From: Micropterix aruncella
Lineage: Eukaryota > Arthropoda > Insecta > Lepidoptera > Micropterigidae
Reading direction: 5' to 3'
NCBI GenBank assembly: GCA_944548615.1
Contig: OX155963.1
Location: 25,739,336-25,803,335 of the forward strand
Length of the DNA stretch: 64,000 nt
A model generated the notes under the pieces. The model searched no databases. It worked only from the letters and a program-made list of their open reading frames with translations, and was not told where the DNA came from. The first letter of the stretch is position 1. Each line of letters begins with the position of its first letter. Shown piece by piece: positions 23,866 through 34,390 of this stretch. The position numbers were made by a program, and so were the translations under genes.

Positions 23866-24150
23866 TTGGCCTATCACCATGAAAGTTAGCACATAAATGT
23901 ATTTATTCATGAAGAAAGCGTTGATGCTATCCGGTTTGTTGTAACTCGCCACTGCAGCTCATCATCTTCTATACCGTTCAACCAAACGCTATTAAAATTG
24001 GTATACATATGTATTTGAGAACGGTATACATATGTATTTGTTGTAACTCGCCACTATATGGCGCTGCAGCACATCAATTTCTTTACCGTTCAACCGATCG
24101 CCATGTACATCGGTATACATAGGTATTTGAGCAGCGATACCGCTAGTACC
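23866..24150 (+). repeat. Interspersed repeat shared with 51159-51350
   Basis: TATCACCATGAAAGTTAGCA, then GGCGCTGCAGCACATCAA, CGTTCAACCGATCGCCATG and TTGGTATACAT blocks are all found in the same order at 51159-51350. Inside this copy the segment from GTTGTAACTCGCCACT to TATGTATTTG is duplicated. Class unknown. Confidence 0.6.
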
Positions 24151-24155
24151 ATATA

Positions 24156-25659
24156 CGAGGGCTGTGTAAAAAGTAAGTTTCCCTATTTTTTTTTCAAATC
24201 AAGAGAAATATAGGACCGGAACACACATTGAGGGATATTTATTTGGTTGTATTGGTAACACTGCATTTGTTTCCCCACCCTGTCTAGACCTGCTCAATGT
24301 CAGTACTTTTCTAACAATGGAGATCCCTCTTGTACTCCTCCGTCGAGGAGAAGGTTATGGCTACGGTTTTCTGGGATGCTAAGGGTGCCCTGCTTGTGGA
24401 CTATCTTCCCAGAGGGGAACTATCAACGCAGATATGTATTGTGAGGTTTAAAAAAAATACTCAAGGCCATCTAGAATAAACGACTCGTTTTGATGTCAAA
24501 AGGTGTTCTCTTGCTGCACGACAATACGCGACCAGACACAGCAAAGAAAGACGACTGAACTCCTGGATTTGTGGACATTTTACATCATTCACCGTACTCT
24601 CCCGAATTTGCCCCAAGTGGCTACTATCTTTACCAGAAGTTGAAGGTTCACCTCGGCGGACGTCACTTCACCAACGTTTCAAGGTCGAAGTTTTGAAATT
24701 TCTCAAGGAGGTGGAGGGGAGGGACTACGAAGGGGTGGTCGCGATACTCGCACTATTTATGCGCGAATACCTCTATTATCGCCGCTTTTCGCAGCAACCC
24801 CGGTAGACACGTTGGACTGTATTTCGATAGTTTTTATTTCTTGCCGGGGTTCAGTTCCATAGGTGACCGCTGCTCGACTGCCGACGAATCTAAGGTTTAA
24901 GCACTAATAGTCCGGTTGGTTCGAAAGAGAGAAGGTCAATTTCATTATAAGGGCGTTTATTTCCTTAAAATGTAACCGCTTATACACTATTGGGTTACTT
25001 AAAAACGAGTCTTTTACACTATAATTAAGCTACTTAAAACGAGTCTTTGTACACTATAATCCGCCCGAAACATAAACACTATTAGAACTGGGGAATCCTC
25101 GCCGCCAATGGAGCGACCGGTGCGAGTGTAACACTTTTAACCACTGTCAAATATTTTCAAATAATGTTTTACGAAGGGTCAGCATTTCAAAGCTCAGCCA
25201 ACCATTAAAGAAACAAAAAAACACTCAACCGAATTCGGCCTCCCACGGTCAGTAGGCGATGGCGATATATGATGAGCGTTCTCGAAGGTCTATTATCTTA
25301 TTGACAAAGAAACGACAAGTGTTCGCGATTTTCTACAGAATTCTTGTCCCCTAAACTTACGCCTAAATGTGTAATTTATAGCTAACAGAATATCCGTTTC
25401 GGAGAGTTTCAGAAACGAGTCGTTTTCAAAGGCGAACCAATTCTCTGAACTCTTCAACGAGACCTCCAACGTCGCTTATAATATTATCCAAGGGACTCAA
25501 AAAGGTCTTGCCCCGACTTCAAAAGTGTACAGAAATATATGGATGGCATTTTATTGAGAAGTAATTTTGAACTTATAAACAGAAAAATAAATTTTGTTTT
25601 ATGAAATTCTTTGTAGTTTAAAAAAAAATGAGAGAAACTTACTTTTTACACAGCTCTCG
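24156..25659 (+). pseudogene. Internally deleted mariner with inverted repeats, split by an LTR-like insert
   Basis: The ends CGAGGGCTGTGTAAAAAGTA and, inverted, CGAGAGCTGTGTAAAAAGTA (27 of 29 bp alike) are flanked by TA. Transposase pieces: VMATVFWDAKGALLVDYLP, LLHDNTRPDTAKK, SPYSPEFAPSGYYLY, and a C-terminal L-K-K-V-L-P-R-L-Q-K-C-like end after 25495. The N-terminal half is deleted. In the third catalytic block the Asp of the D,D34D triad (S-D-Y in family members) is Gly. Stops also interrupt. Without the 760-bp insert the element is about 745 bp, against roughly 1.3 kb for intact mariners. Confidence 0.85.
24736..25490. mobile_element. LTR-like insertion (possible solo LTR) in the mariner
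   Basis: The sequence begins TGGTCGCGATAC and ends TTATCCA (TG...CA) and is flanked by AGGGG and AGGGA, a 4-of-5 match for a 5-bp duplication. It interrupts mariner transposase coding sequence, so it is a real insertion of 755 bp. It has no long open frame. A near-duplicate pair of TTAAAACGAGTCTTT-CACTATAAT segments lies inside (about 24998-25060). LTR identity is inferred only from ends and size. Confidence 0.5.
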
Positions 25660-25799
25660 TATAATCAACGATATTATCGTAACGTTTGGCAAGGTCGAGG
25701 TCTTTTTTGTGTATACATTAATTGGCTTAGTATTGCTCTTATTTGCAACATCTTTCTTTCTCCTACGACCCCTGTTTAAGGAACTTTTCTATTGAGATT

Positions 25800-26060
25800 T
25801 TAATAGAATTAAGGCGCCGCTACGCGACCGCGTTCACGAGATTATCTGACCGCTGCCGAGGAAAATTCCGCGAAGGTTATTGAATTTGCCGCCTGCTGAA
25901 AATCTAAAGCGAGGACAAAGCGACTCGTCGTACTTTGAGCTACTTCCTCCTCCCCCGCCGAGCATAAGCCAATCAGGGAAGGCTCCTTTAGCAAATTGGG
26001 CGAAATCATAATTGATACCGAAAATGGAGCCCAGCATTACAATTAACTCGATTAGCGAGC
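25800..26060. other. GC-richer island
   Basis: GCGACCGCGTTCACGAG, GAAAATTCCGCGAAGG and TACTTCCTCCTCCCCCGCC blocks with ATTA cores. No coding frame is convincing. Candidate non-coding element by composition only. Confidence 0.25.
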
Positions 26061-26217
26061 GATGCCGGAATCTTGAGAGATTTAGTAAAAAATGATCATC
26101 ATGAAGCCAATCATCATGAATAGAAAATTCAAAAATCTAATTACCGCGTACCCACTCATCTAAATACAGAATGAAAAGGTATATAATAGGCAGTAGGATT
26201 AAGATATTTAGCAGCGT

Positions 26218-27105
26218 GAACACAACGGGCAAACCTATCGCACCAGGGAGTTTTAACGACATCAAGTAGTTCTATCACCCATGGAGTGAACGTGAAGACT
26301 TGGCGAACAAAACAATTAGAGTTGCCAACTTGTCACCTCAGGAAGTTTTAACGATATTAGATCGGCGTGTCTCCCGTGAGGTGAGCGTAGAAGACTTAGG
26401 ACAAAACAGTCCACCATCTAGTTACGCCACATGCACGTAAGAAGCCAACGCCTTACCGCGAGATAACCAGGTTAATCAGCCAGCGGTCCGACACTCGTCC
26501 CTAAGCTTCCAGTTGCAACCAGATTACTCCGGCCTCCCGAATGGTTACAGGTTCGAGGTCGCCTGCGCGGTCCTCTCCCATACGAGGCGGTAATATGGTG
26601 TGTACCGAATCTATCACGGACCACGGCATCCTTTGTCCGGCTCTTCACCCGGTATCGGGTAGCCGATTGGTCGCTTCAATAGCAGTTGCCGTAAGGTAAA
26701 CAACTACCCCCGGGAGACAGTACTGTTTCCAGACTCCCCCGGCTGTCGGTGAGAATGCGCAATCGATAAACTGACGACGCACGGTGCGCACACCGTCCAG
26801 GAACGCCCGAAGGTTGACTTCTAGGGGAAACTGGCCCAAAGACCAGAGTCCTACCTTGGTTCGTACTCCTACGTGGAGGCCGCCAGATGGGTGTTTACCC
26901 GTGAGTATGACCGACCCTGAAAAAATGGGTCTTAGTGGCCAAACAACAACATTAGCTCCCAAAACGAAACGGAAAAACAGTCCACTCTCTATCTCCACCG
27001 ACGAGCCCGTAAGAGTCCGAAGCACCACAGCGAGGCACTGGAAATTAAAACAGCGGTCCGACCTCCCGCCCTCACTACCAGACTTGGCCTGTCGTGTGTA
27101 CTAAT
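26218..27105 (-). mobile_element. 667-bp family: one copy nested in another
   Basis: An outer partial copy is seen at 26218-26309 and resumes at about 26966-27105. An almost complete copy (about 26310-26965) sits inside it, ending in CATTAGCTCC on the + strand, the reverse of the family start. The outer copy breaks and resumes near the same family position (the AAAACAGTCCAC block), which is how the nesting is recognised. No clean target duplication could be drawn for the inner copy, and its 3' terminus lacks the usual GACA motif. Confidence 0.7.
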
Positions 27106-27143
27106 TAAACATAGAATTTAAGTTTCCTTTATCATTGATCATG

Positions 27144-27929
27144 TTTTGGTACACTTGGATGTGTCAACTACAACTGGCGAACATGTCACCTCAGGAAGTT
27201 TTAACGATATTTGATCGTTCTGTCTCCCGTGAGGTGAGCGTAAAAGACTTCGGACGAAACAGTCCACTGTCTAGTTATGCCAATCGCCCGTAAGCGACCA
27301 ATGCCTTACTGCGAGAAGCCGGGTGTGCATCCAGCGGGCCGACACTCACGCCCTTACTTCTAGCTACGGCCCGACATCTCCGGCCTCTCGACTAGTCACG
27401 GGGTCGAGGTCGTTCACGCGGTCCTCTCCCTTACCTAGCGATGATTCGGTGTCTACCGAATCTATCGCGGACCACGGCATCATTTGTTCAGCTGTTTACT
27501 CGGTATCAGCACCAGTGAATTTTCGTCCCAAGTCTTCTACGCTCACCTCACGGGAGACAGAACGATTGAATATCGTTAAAACTTCCTAAAGTGACAGGTT
27601 CACCCGTTGTAGTTGACAGCTCCAGTTGTTAATCCGGTATCGGGTAGCCGATTGGTCGTTTTAGGAAACAAAGCCGTTTCCAGATGCCCCGGTTATTAGT
27701 CGGAATGCACAGTTAATTGGCTGACGCCGCAGGGTGTGCAAACCATCCTGGAGAGCCTGAAGAATGATTCCCAAGGGAACTGGCATGCAGGCACAGAGTC
27801 CTACCCGGGTTCGCACTTCAGCGTGGAGGCCACCGGATGGGTGCTAACCTGTGAGATGGGCCGGCCCGAACACATGGGTCATAATGGCCCAACTGCACTG
27901 GGCCCATTAGTTCTCAGTCTTTTGGTACA
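27144..27929 (-). mobile_element. 667-bp family copy with 10-bp target duplication and an internal antisense insert
   Basis: Direct repeats TTTTGGTACA (27144-27153 and 27920-27929) enclose a reverse-oriented copy. Excluding the insert at 27508-27641, about 632 bp remain. The 3' end shows GACA (reverse of TGTC at 27162-27165) followed by 8 bases to the duplication. The 5' end is near the reverse of GAACTAATGGGCCC. Confidence 0.8.
27508..27634 (+). mobile_element. 5'-truncated 667-bp-family insert (about 120 bp)
   Basis: This + strand segment carries only the last ~120 bp of the family: AAGTCTTCTACGCTCACC, CGTTAAAACTTCCT, CCCGTTGTAGTTGACA, then 8 bases. It interrupts the reverse-oriented copy around it. 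Flanks TGTTTACTCGGTATC (27493-27507) and TGTTAATCCGGTATC (27627-27641) match at 12 of 15 positions. Retention of only the 3' end is typical of target-primed reverse transcription and fixes the orientation of the family. Confidence 0.75.
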
Positions 27930-27959
27930 ATAAACCTATTTTTCTATCTTTCTGTGTGA

Positions 27960-28340
27960 TGGTTGTTTACGTGTGTGTGTCAGATGGCGTCGCGTGGCGT
28001 CGCGGCGCCCGGTTTAAAAAGCGGGTAATCCCCGCAGAAACGAGAAAAAGCGCGGGAAGAAATCGATTTTGACAGCACACTGACAGGAGCGACGGAGCAT
28101 CATCCCCCCTCCCCCCTTCCCTCCCGTTGGCCGCGAATATCCTCGTTCAGCAGCCGCACGGCGCCCCCTGCTAATTTCGCAAGTGTCCCACGGGTGTAAC
28201 TTTTTGATCTCCTCCACCGTGCTTCGGAATGGAGCGAAGTGTATTGGCGGGTTGGGCTTCCCAACATTTTTGCACGGGCTATGGAGACTGGCAGCAAATT
28301 CGGACTGGCTTACCCTACCTACGGCTTGCGGCATTTTGTG
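27960..28340. other. GC-rich island
   Basis: Runs such as GGCGTCGCGGCGCCCGG and CGGCGCCCCCTGC in an AT-rich background. The overlapping frames of 65 and 106 codons on the minus strand resemble no family. Candidate regulatory DNA, weakly supported. 28341-28957 holds only AT-rich DNA and a repeat-like block at 28480-28560. Confidence 0.25.
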
Positions 28341-28957
28341 AAACTGTTCAAGCCGAACATTTTATAGTAAGGTCGGAAACCAAGATGAAGTAATCCAAAT
28401 GCCAAACTTTACACCGCGGTCGAAATATCTGACTTACGTTTTTTTTTACGCGACTGCCCAACAAAAAGGAGTGTAATGTGTTCAGGGTTCATCTATGTAT
28501 GTTTTCCGTTTCTTTATTCCAACATAACTTCTAAACGCTTGAACCGATTTAGAAGTGTGTGGTATTGTCAACATCGTTATGCTATCTCGAGTGTCATAGG
28601 GTACCTAAACTGTCCAAATATCAAGTATGTAGTTTTCTAAATGCCTAAATATCAATAAGAAAACCTAAATATAACGAGTTTATTGTTTAATGAAGTCTCT
28701 GAATTATTACATTCCGAAAATATACATGTATCTATATGGATAAATATATAAACCGCAAATATTTCATAAAAAATGTAATAACAATAATTATAAATACAAT
28801 AGTTCACTTTCTGTAACGGCAGCTGTGTTTTCTTATTTATTTTAATATATTTACTTGTGTATTTATTTTATTGTACAAAAACAAACTGAACATTGCAGAT
28901 TGTTGTACTTACATAATAGTTACAAACAAACATTGGTAGGTATCCCATAATTTTTTG

Positions 28958-29184
28958 CGAGCATACCCACGGTGAAGTATAGCGTCCGTAGCCCCGTTGT
29001 CACCGGTTCTCCTCGTTGTTACCAAAGTTAAGCAGCGGCGGGCGCGGTCAATACTGGGATGGGTGATCGCCTTAGTGTTTGACTGCGTGATGATACAAAT
29101 GCCCACCTAGAAGATGGTGCCAATAGGCAACAAGGCGGGTTCCACGAAAAGGCATATGCCTTGTGGCTAAAACAAAAAAAAAAG
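28958..29184 (+). mobile_element. 5S rRNA-derived SINE (SINE3-like)
   Basis: ACCGGTTCTCCTCGTTGTTA, CCAAAGTTAAGCAGCGGCGG and GGGATGGGTGATCGCCT are 5S rRNA sequence in the correct order, preceded by a CATACCCACGGTGAA 5'-like end. The internal promoter parts (box A about 29025-29037, box C about 29057-29072) are kept. A ~20-bp extra segment lies between the 5' part and the middle, so this is not a functional 5S gene. Downstream is an unrelated body and an A-rich tail (AAAACAAAAAAAAAAG, 29168-29183). A 5S head, body and A tail together make a SINE; a processed 5S pseudogene is the alternative. Confidence 0.75.
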
Positions 29185-29649
29185 AGAAATCGCACAACTA
29201 TACAGTCTCACCAGGTCTTAGTTGTATACAGGAAGACTAAGTCTCCGAAGTCTTGCGAATACAGATCTTTTTGCCTGTTAAATATGTCAGAAAGCTGTAT
29301 AAATTCATGCACGGGATAACCAGGGCGCTAGTCCATGTTCCAGGTTCTGTGTTCCTATTACAACGTGTTTTGCAACCATGGAAAACAAGTAATTCAAAAT
29401 TGTTACATATAGTTTTTAGTTTTTAGGTTTTAGATTAAGGTAAGGTTTAAGAGTAAAGGAACTCTAAAAAGGGTCAAATCAGCACCCATTCGGATGGAAG
29501 CCGTTCACACGCGCAGGATGATCACGTCAGATACTGGTTTCCATACTGCATTTTCTCTAGTCAGCTATGCTCGCCTATATCGTCTGCCTACCCTGATCGT
29601 ACTAATTCTATTGTTTTATATTTAATAATTCATTTATCACTCACAATGC

Positions 29650-30050
29650 TACTTACTAAATAGAATCAATCTCTGTGTTCCTTCCAAACTCAATAGATTT
29701 AACCCTGCTCTTCATGTTCCTCATGCTGGTACACAACTATAGGCAAAATGCATTTCTGTGGCGAACAAGTGACAATTTCAATGATTTGATTAAACGCTTT
29801 GACTTTGATCTATTTTGTACGAGTATTAACTCAGCTAAGCAGCGGCTGAACAGTGAATTCTTTAGCATTAATTGTTGAATATTTTTTTATGTATTTTTAT
29901 TCGATAGCTTTAATTGAAAAGTCACATGTTTCTACAACGTTACTTAAACGTGAAAACCTTTAATTGGCTCTCTGTTATCCTACTCCTATTTTTGTTAAAT
30001 TATAATTGCCTGTAAATTATAATTGTTTTCCTAAAAATAAATAAATATTG
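29650..30050 (+). mobile_element. LINE 3' end, frame-disrupted
   Basis: Pieces in different frames give C-V-P-S-K-L-N-R-F-N-P-A-L-H-V-P-H-A-G, then NYRQNAFLWRTSDNFNDL and FDLFCTSINSAKQRLNSEFF, in the layout of an ORF2 C-terminus. The stop at 29876-29878 is followed by a UTR and an AAAAATAAATAAATA tail near 30035. Dead, 5'-truncated. Confidence 0.5.
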
Positions 30051-30066
30051 CCACTCTATGAAACCG

Positions 30067-30110
30067 ATATACTGTGCCGATAGTGACATATATACTGTGC
30101 CGATAGTGAC
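30067..30110. repeat. Two-copy direct repeat, period 23 bp
   Basis: ATATACTGTGCCGATAGTGA occurs twice, 23 bp apart. 30111-30696 is otherwise AT-rich and featureless. Confidence 0.9.
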
Positions 30111-30696
30111 ATTGATATGCTGCGATATTTGTGAGCGAAAATGGCGATCGGTCGATAAATTAGCTTAGTTTGTTTGATGCTTTCTGAAGATCAGGAAATC
30201 CGGCTGGTCAAAAGAATTGCATTCGACTATACATCTGTTCAAAAATTATTTACCACTATTTGCTGAATTTCGAAACAGCAGTTTAAAAAATGTGATAGGT
30301 ATTTCATCTTCCTTAGGGTACTTTCCTAAATAACTTTCCTTAGGGTACTTGTAAGTTTAATATTATTTAATTACTTAAGAACACTGCTTTCGAATAATGT
30401 TTTTACATAATATTGAACGTAGGTGTCACTGTATCGTAATCTACGTAATCGTAATCTACGTTTGTTTAGTCGTAATGTGTAGGCGTAATCCAAAGAAAGA
30501 TATTATTTGTATAAACAAGACATTTCTTATACAAAACTTTATTATAGAACATATTATACGGGCATAACACCAACACATTTATCCAAACGTTGCATTTTGC
30601 AATATGCGATATGCATGGCAAACATAGATCACATGGAGTCCCAAAAACTCCGTGGATTTTTTTTGAAAATTCGAAAATGTTTATGTTTTTAATAAA

Positions 30697-30946
30697 AGTA
30701 TAATAGTAGAGGCGATGGCGTTGCGAATATTGATTATTCACGGTATTTTACCTATTGCTATATGGCGCAGCGCACTCAACGCTTGTTAAACTTTTATTTA
30801 TCAATCAAGTTTTCAAATTTACCAAAAAAAAAAACTAAAAATAATTTATTTTTTACATTTTTTTAAAATTAAAAGTTATTTCTTTGCTCGTACTGATTCA
30901 CCCACTTTAAGCTGTCACTAATTAAAAACTCATCCTGTATTTACAC
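30697..30946 (+). mobile_element. Partial MITE, same family as 55186-55607
   Basis: GGCGCAGCGC-CTCAACGCTT, then TACTGATTCACCCACT and CACTAATTAAAAACTCA blocks are shared with the right half of the full element at 55186-55607. The left inverted repeat is absent. Confidence 0.65.
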
Positions 30947-30950
30947 TTGA

Positions 30951-30991
30951 GTTGGAAGTTGGTTACTGCTAATCAGTAACCAACTTTCAAC
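30951..30991. repeat. 18-bp hairpin
   Basis: GTTGGAAGTTGGTTACTG (30951-30968) pairs with CAGTAACCAACTTTCAAC (30974-30991) with one mismatch and a 5-base loop CTAAT. Unknown role. Confidence 0.85.
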
Positions 30992-31019
30992 TATCGAGCG
31001 ACTCCAGTGACAGTTTGGG

Positions 31020-31240
31020 AGTTGTCGCCGCCAGCAGCCCTTTGGCTCAATAAATCCCGTTAATGCCGGGGGCGGCGGCGCTAATCCTTGTCCGCGGAGT
31101 CCCGGGGCTGCGCCCGCGCCCCGCGCCCCGGGCCGCCCCCGGACGCCCCGGACGCCCCGGCCGCCGCCCGTTACGCGCGGCTTATTATGTTCCCGCGCCG
31201 GCCCTCATTGAATTATCGGCTAATCTGCCGCTGATGAGGG
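31020..31240. other. Extremely GC-rich island
   Basis: Consists largely of CCCCGGACGCCCCGG-like words. The 124-codon frame over it (31063-31437) is Pro/Arg/Ala-rich and looks compositional. It could be a CpG-dense promoter or enhancer region of the homeobox locus; no TATA box or start site was recognised. Confidence 0.3.
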
Positions 31241-31549
31241 AACTCCACACTTCACACAGATGCGTCGATAACTCACTTCGCCAGCTTATTCATTTCGACA
31301 GCTTACTTTTGTTGGCCGTCCACAGCTTAGAGTTTGGCGAGTTCCTCATGCGACACCTGAGTTTGTTTGTTTGTTTGAAAAGCTTGATTGCACACACATT
31401 GGAAAACAATATGGTGGGCTTATTGCGATATGTATGAGTATGTAGATGCTTCTCTAGAGATCTATTATGCCATTGAGACGCTATAAAAAATATCGTTATA
31501 AATAGGATTAAAACAATAAAATCGAAGACTATCGCGGTTGTTTGACATA

Positions 31550-31735
31550 ATAAATAAGATAGAAAACGAATTTATCGCGTGAAATTTGTAGCACCCGACG
31601 TTTCGGTGACGTTGCAGCCGCCGTTGTCAAGGGTAGACGTTGTCCAGTCTACCCTTGACAACGGCGGCTGCAACGTCACCGAAACGTCGGGTGCTACAAA
31701 TTTCACGCGGTAAATTCGTTTTCTATCCTATTTAT
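31550..31735. repeat. Long palindrome of two family P ends
   Basis: Left arm 31550-31638 and right arm 31647-31735 are inverted copies (about 88 bp each, a few mismatches) with an 8-base centre. Both arms are the family P end with GTAGCACCCGACGTTTCGGT. Another P copy begins at about 31740 in the left-arm orientation. Confidence 0.85.
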
Positions 31736-31872
31736 AAGGATTAAAACAAACTTGCCGCCTGAAGTTTGTTGCATCCGTCATTTCGCGGAGGTTGCAAACG
31801 CTGTTGTCGAGGGTAGACTTAAGGGCTGTCAATCGTCATCCGACGTTCTGCGGGTAGGCGGCAACCTGCTGC

Positions 31873-33236
31873 TGTCACTTCGCAGAGGGAGCTAATGGGC
31901 CCTGTTGCAGTTGGCCACTAAGACCCATATGTTCAGGGTCGGTCAAACTCACGGGTCAACACCCATCCGGGGGCCTCCTCGTATAAGTGCGAGCCAAGGT
32001 AGGATTCTGGCCTTCGAGCCAGTTTCCCCTAGGAGTCAACCTTCGGGCGCTCCTGGGCGATTTGCGCACTGTGCGGCGTCAGCCAATCGATTGTGCATTC
32101 TGACCGACAGCCGGGGGAGTCTGGAAACAGTACTGTCTCCTTACACAGGGGGCTAACGGGCCCATGATGAGGTGGCCACGATGACCCATGTGTTCAGGGT
32201 CGGTCACACTCACGGGTCAACACCCATCCGACGGCCTCCCCGCATGGGGTGCGAATCCTGGGTAGGACACTGGGTCAACCAGTCTCCCCTGGGAATCAAA
32301 CCTCTGGCGCCCCTGGACGGTCTGCACACCGTGCGGCGCAAGCCAATCGATTGTGCTCTCCGACTAACAGTCGGGGGAGTCTGGAAACTGTATTGTTTCC
32401 TACAGAGCGGGGGTGGTTGTCTACCTTACGGCGACTGCTCTTGAAATGACCATTGGCCATCCGATCCCGGTTCAGAGTCGGGCAAAGGACGCCTTGGTCC
32501 GCGATAGATTCGGTTCACTCCGTTTCACCGCTTCGTAAGGGAGAGGACCGCGCAAGCGACCTCGAACTCGGAACCAATCGAGAGACCGGAGAAATCTGGT
32601 CACAATTGGAAGTGAGGGCGCGAGTATCTCGAGCCCGCCGGGTTTATTCCTGGCTAACTCGCGGTAAGGCGTTGGACTCTCACGGGTTGTGACGTAGCTG
32701 GACGTAGAATTGTACTGTCCAAAGTCTTCTACGTTAACTGCAGGGCGACAGAACGACTAATCGTTAAAACGTCCTGTGGTGACGGGCTCGCCCGTTGTAG
32801 TCGACACCGCAAGATGTCTCCTTACACAGCGGTAGTTGTTAACCTTACGGCAACTGCTCTTGAAACGACCAACCGGCTATCCGATTCCGGGTTAAGACAA
32901 AGGACGCCGTGGTCCGCGATAGATTAGGTAGATACCATATCACCGCTTCCTAGGTGAGAGGACTGCGCAAGCGACCTCAAACCTGCAACCAGTCGGGAGA
33001 CCGGAGTAATCTGGTTGCAACCGCTAGAAAAGGCGCGAGTGTCGGCCCGCAGGGTGATTAACCTGGCGGTGAGACGTTGGCTTCTTACGGGCGTGTGGCG
33101 AAACTAGACGTTGGACTATCTCCCGGGAGGTGAGCGCAAAGTCTTTTGCGCTTACCTACGATCTAATATCGTTAAAACTCCCTAACATGACGGGTTCGCC
33201 TATTGTAGTCGACAGCACTAATTGTCACTTCGCAGA
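31873..33236 (+). mobile_element. 667-bp family copy A, split by copy B, with 14-bp target duplication
   Basis: Direct repeats TGTCACTTCGCAGA (31873-31886 and 33223-33236) enclose copy A. Its first part (31887-32148) runs from GGGAGCTAATGGGCCC to TGTCTCCTTACACAG, and its second part resumes at 32815 with the same 15 bases. Without copy B and its duplication, copy A is 655 bp. The 3' end has GTAGTCGACA plus 8 bases before the duplication. Confidence 0.88.
32149..32814 (+). mobile_element. 667-bp family copy B, complete, inserted in copy A
   Basis: The 666-bp body begins GGGGCTAACGGGCCC and ends GTAGTCGACA plus 8 bases. It is flanked by an exact 15-bp duplication TGTCTCCTTACACAG (32134-32148 and 32815-32829). 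It has no coding frame that is kept across copies, and overlapping frames on the + strand (32172-32692) have no recognised domain. Confidence 0.9.
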
Positions 33237-33649
33237 TTATAACGGTGGTGGGGCAACGTGTTCGACGCGCGACAAATTTGAAAATCCGCCGTGCACACAA
33301 CACTCACTCTATCTTGTGTTACGTCCTGGCTCTCGGACCGAGAGTCTCGGTGAAGGGCATTTAGAGTATTATAAGAAGAGGGTTCCACGTAGTAGAGGTT
33401 TTAAAACCGTCGCTTTATATCGGAGTCGGGGCTTATTCAAAACATTTTTTTTGTCTGCAACGCGTATTGAATGCCAGGTCTGTTGTATATAGGGTGCAGT
33501 TTTAATTAGTTATATCCTTAAAGTAGATGAATAATGTGTGGGCTTATTGCCAAGTGGCAATATATTACGACCACACAATCAGGGTTATAGTTATAATGTT
33601 TGTGTAAGCAAATTAATATAACATGTGTAATTATTGCAAAGTAGCGGTC

Positions 33650-34390
33650 ATAATAAATGAGTACAGTTAGACAATAGACATAATAATAAAAATAAAACAA
33701 AAATTATAAAAATAAAACAGAAATTAATTGTATGGTGCATTCCTCGGATGTATGATGCATTCCTTGCGACACTCACAGACGGGCAGAAGCTGAGAACCAG
33801 TACCGCTTTCAAAGCTGAGGTCACAAAATGGTTACGTGGAAAAAGTAGAGGCGAATGCGAAAGGCAGCTCATGGAAATTGTGTCTTAAAATAATTTAAAA
33901 AAAATTAAGTTTTTGCAATTATTTATTTTGTTCATTTATATATTATTATGTAAGTATATATAAATTATATATTGAATATAGGTAGATACGTTTTGTATAT
34001 ATGTATGTGTGTGTGTATGTGTATATATAATTTTATATGTATGTGTGTGTATTTATATATACATGTAGGTAATTATCCTTTTATCCTTTTATTATTACCC
34101 CTTTACTAACTAAGATTAGATGTCCTTTTCTTCAAATTTTTTTAACGATGTTGGTAAAAATTTTAATTATTTTAACCGAAAATTTATAAAAATGTGTACA
34201 TGTACTATGTAACAAATATAAGAGTGGTATCACTCCAGAACAGACTGTAGTCTAGTGGAGCTGATAAAATCCATCAAATCTGTACTTTCTTTGCTTCGCA
34301 AACAATGATTAAGTATTTGCTCTTTTTTACACTGTATTATTTATGTCAACATTGTAAATTTTTATTTTGGATTTAAATAAATAAATGAAA
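33650..34390 (+). mobile_element. LINE 3' end
   Basis: The + strand encodes L-R-T-S-T-A-F-K-A-E-V-T-K-W-L-R-G followed by a short tail and a stop (about 33886), the usual F-K-x-x-V-x-x-W-L end of jockey/CR1-like ORF2. An AT-rich UTR with TG/TA microsatellites (about 33990-34060) ends with ATTTAAATAAATAAATGAAA near 34370-34390. A reverse-oriented LINE hairpin fragment precedes it at 33535-33580. Confidence 0.55.

Larger units (their letters stand above)
31740..33330 (+). repeat. Repeat family P copy interrupted by the 667-bp family
   Basis: The first part, 31740-31886, has GTTGCATCCGTCATTTCG and GTTGTCGAGGGTAGACTT. The second part, 33237-33330, has TTGAAAATCCGCCGTGCACA and ACACTCACTCTATCTTGTG. 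Together they follow the order seen in copy 1 at 6400-6600. The break coincides with the 14-bp target duplication of the inserted element. 33331-33530 continues with possibly related sequence. Confidence 0.6.

Noticed and set aside
29000..29095. Functional 5S rRNA gene
   Set aside because: It has an extra segment in the 5' half and a diverged 3' end, and is followed by a body and A tail rather than a T-run terminator.
31063..31437. 124-codon Pro/Arg/Ala-rich ORF
   Set aside because: It lies in an extreme GC island where stops are rare; no domain, no splice context and low-complexity composition.
31660..31700. Possible hammerhead ribozyme core in family P (CCGAAACGTCGG)
   Set aside because: The CGAAACGTC half resembles a hammerhead strand, but the required CUGAUGA half is not present at the right place in any copy seen.
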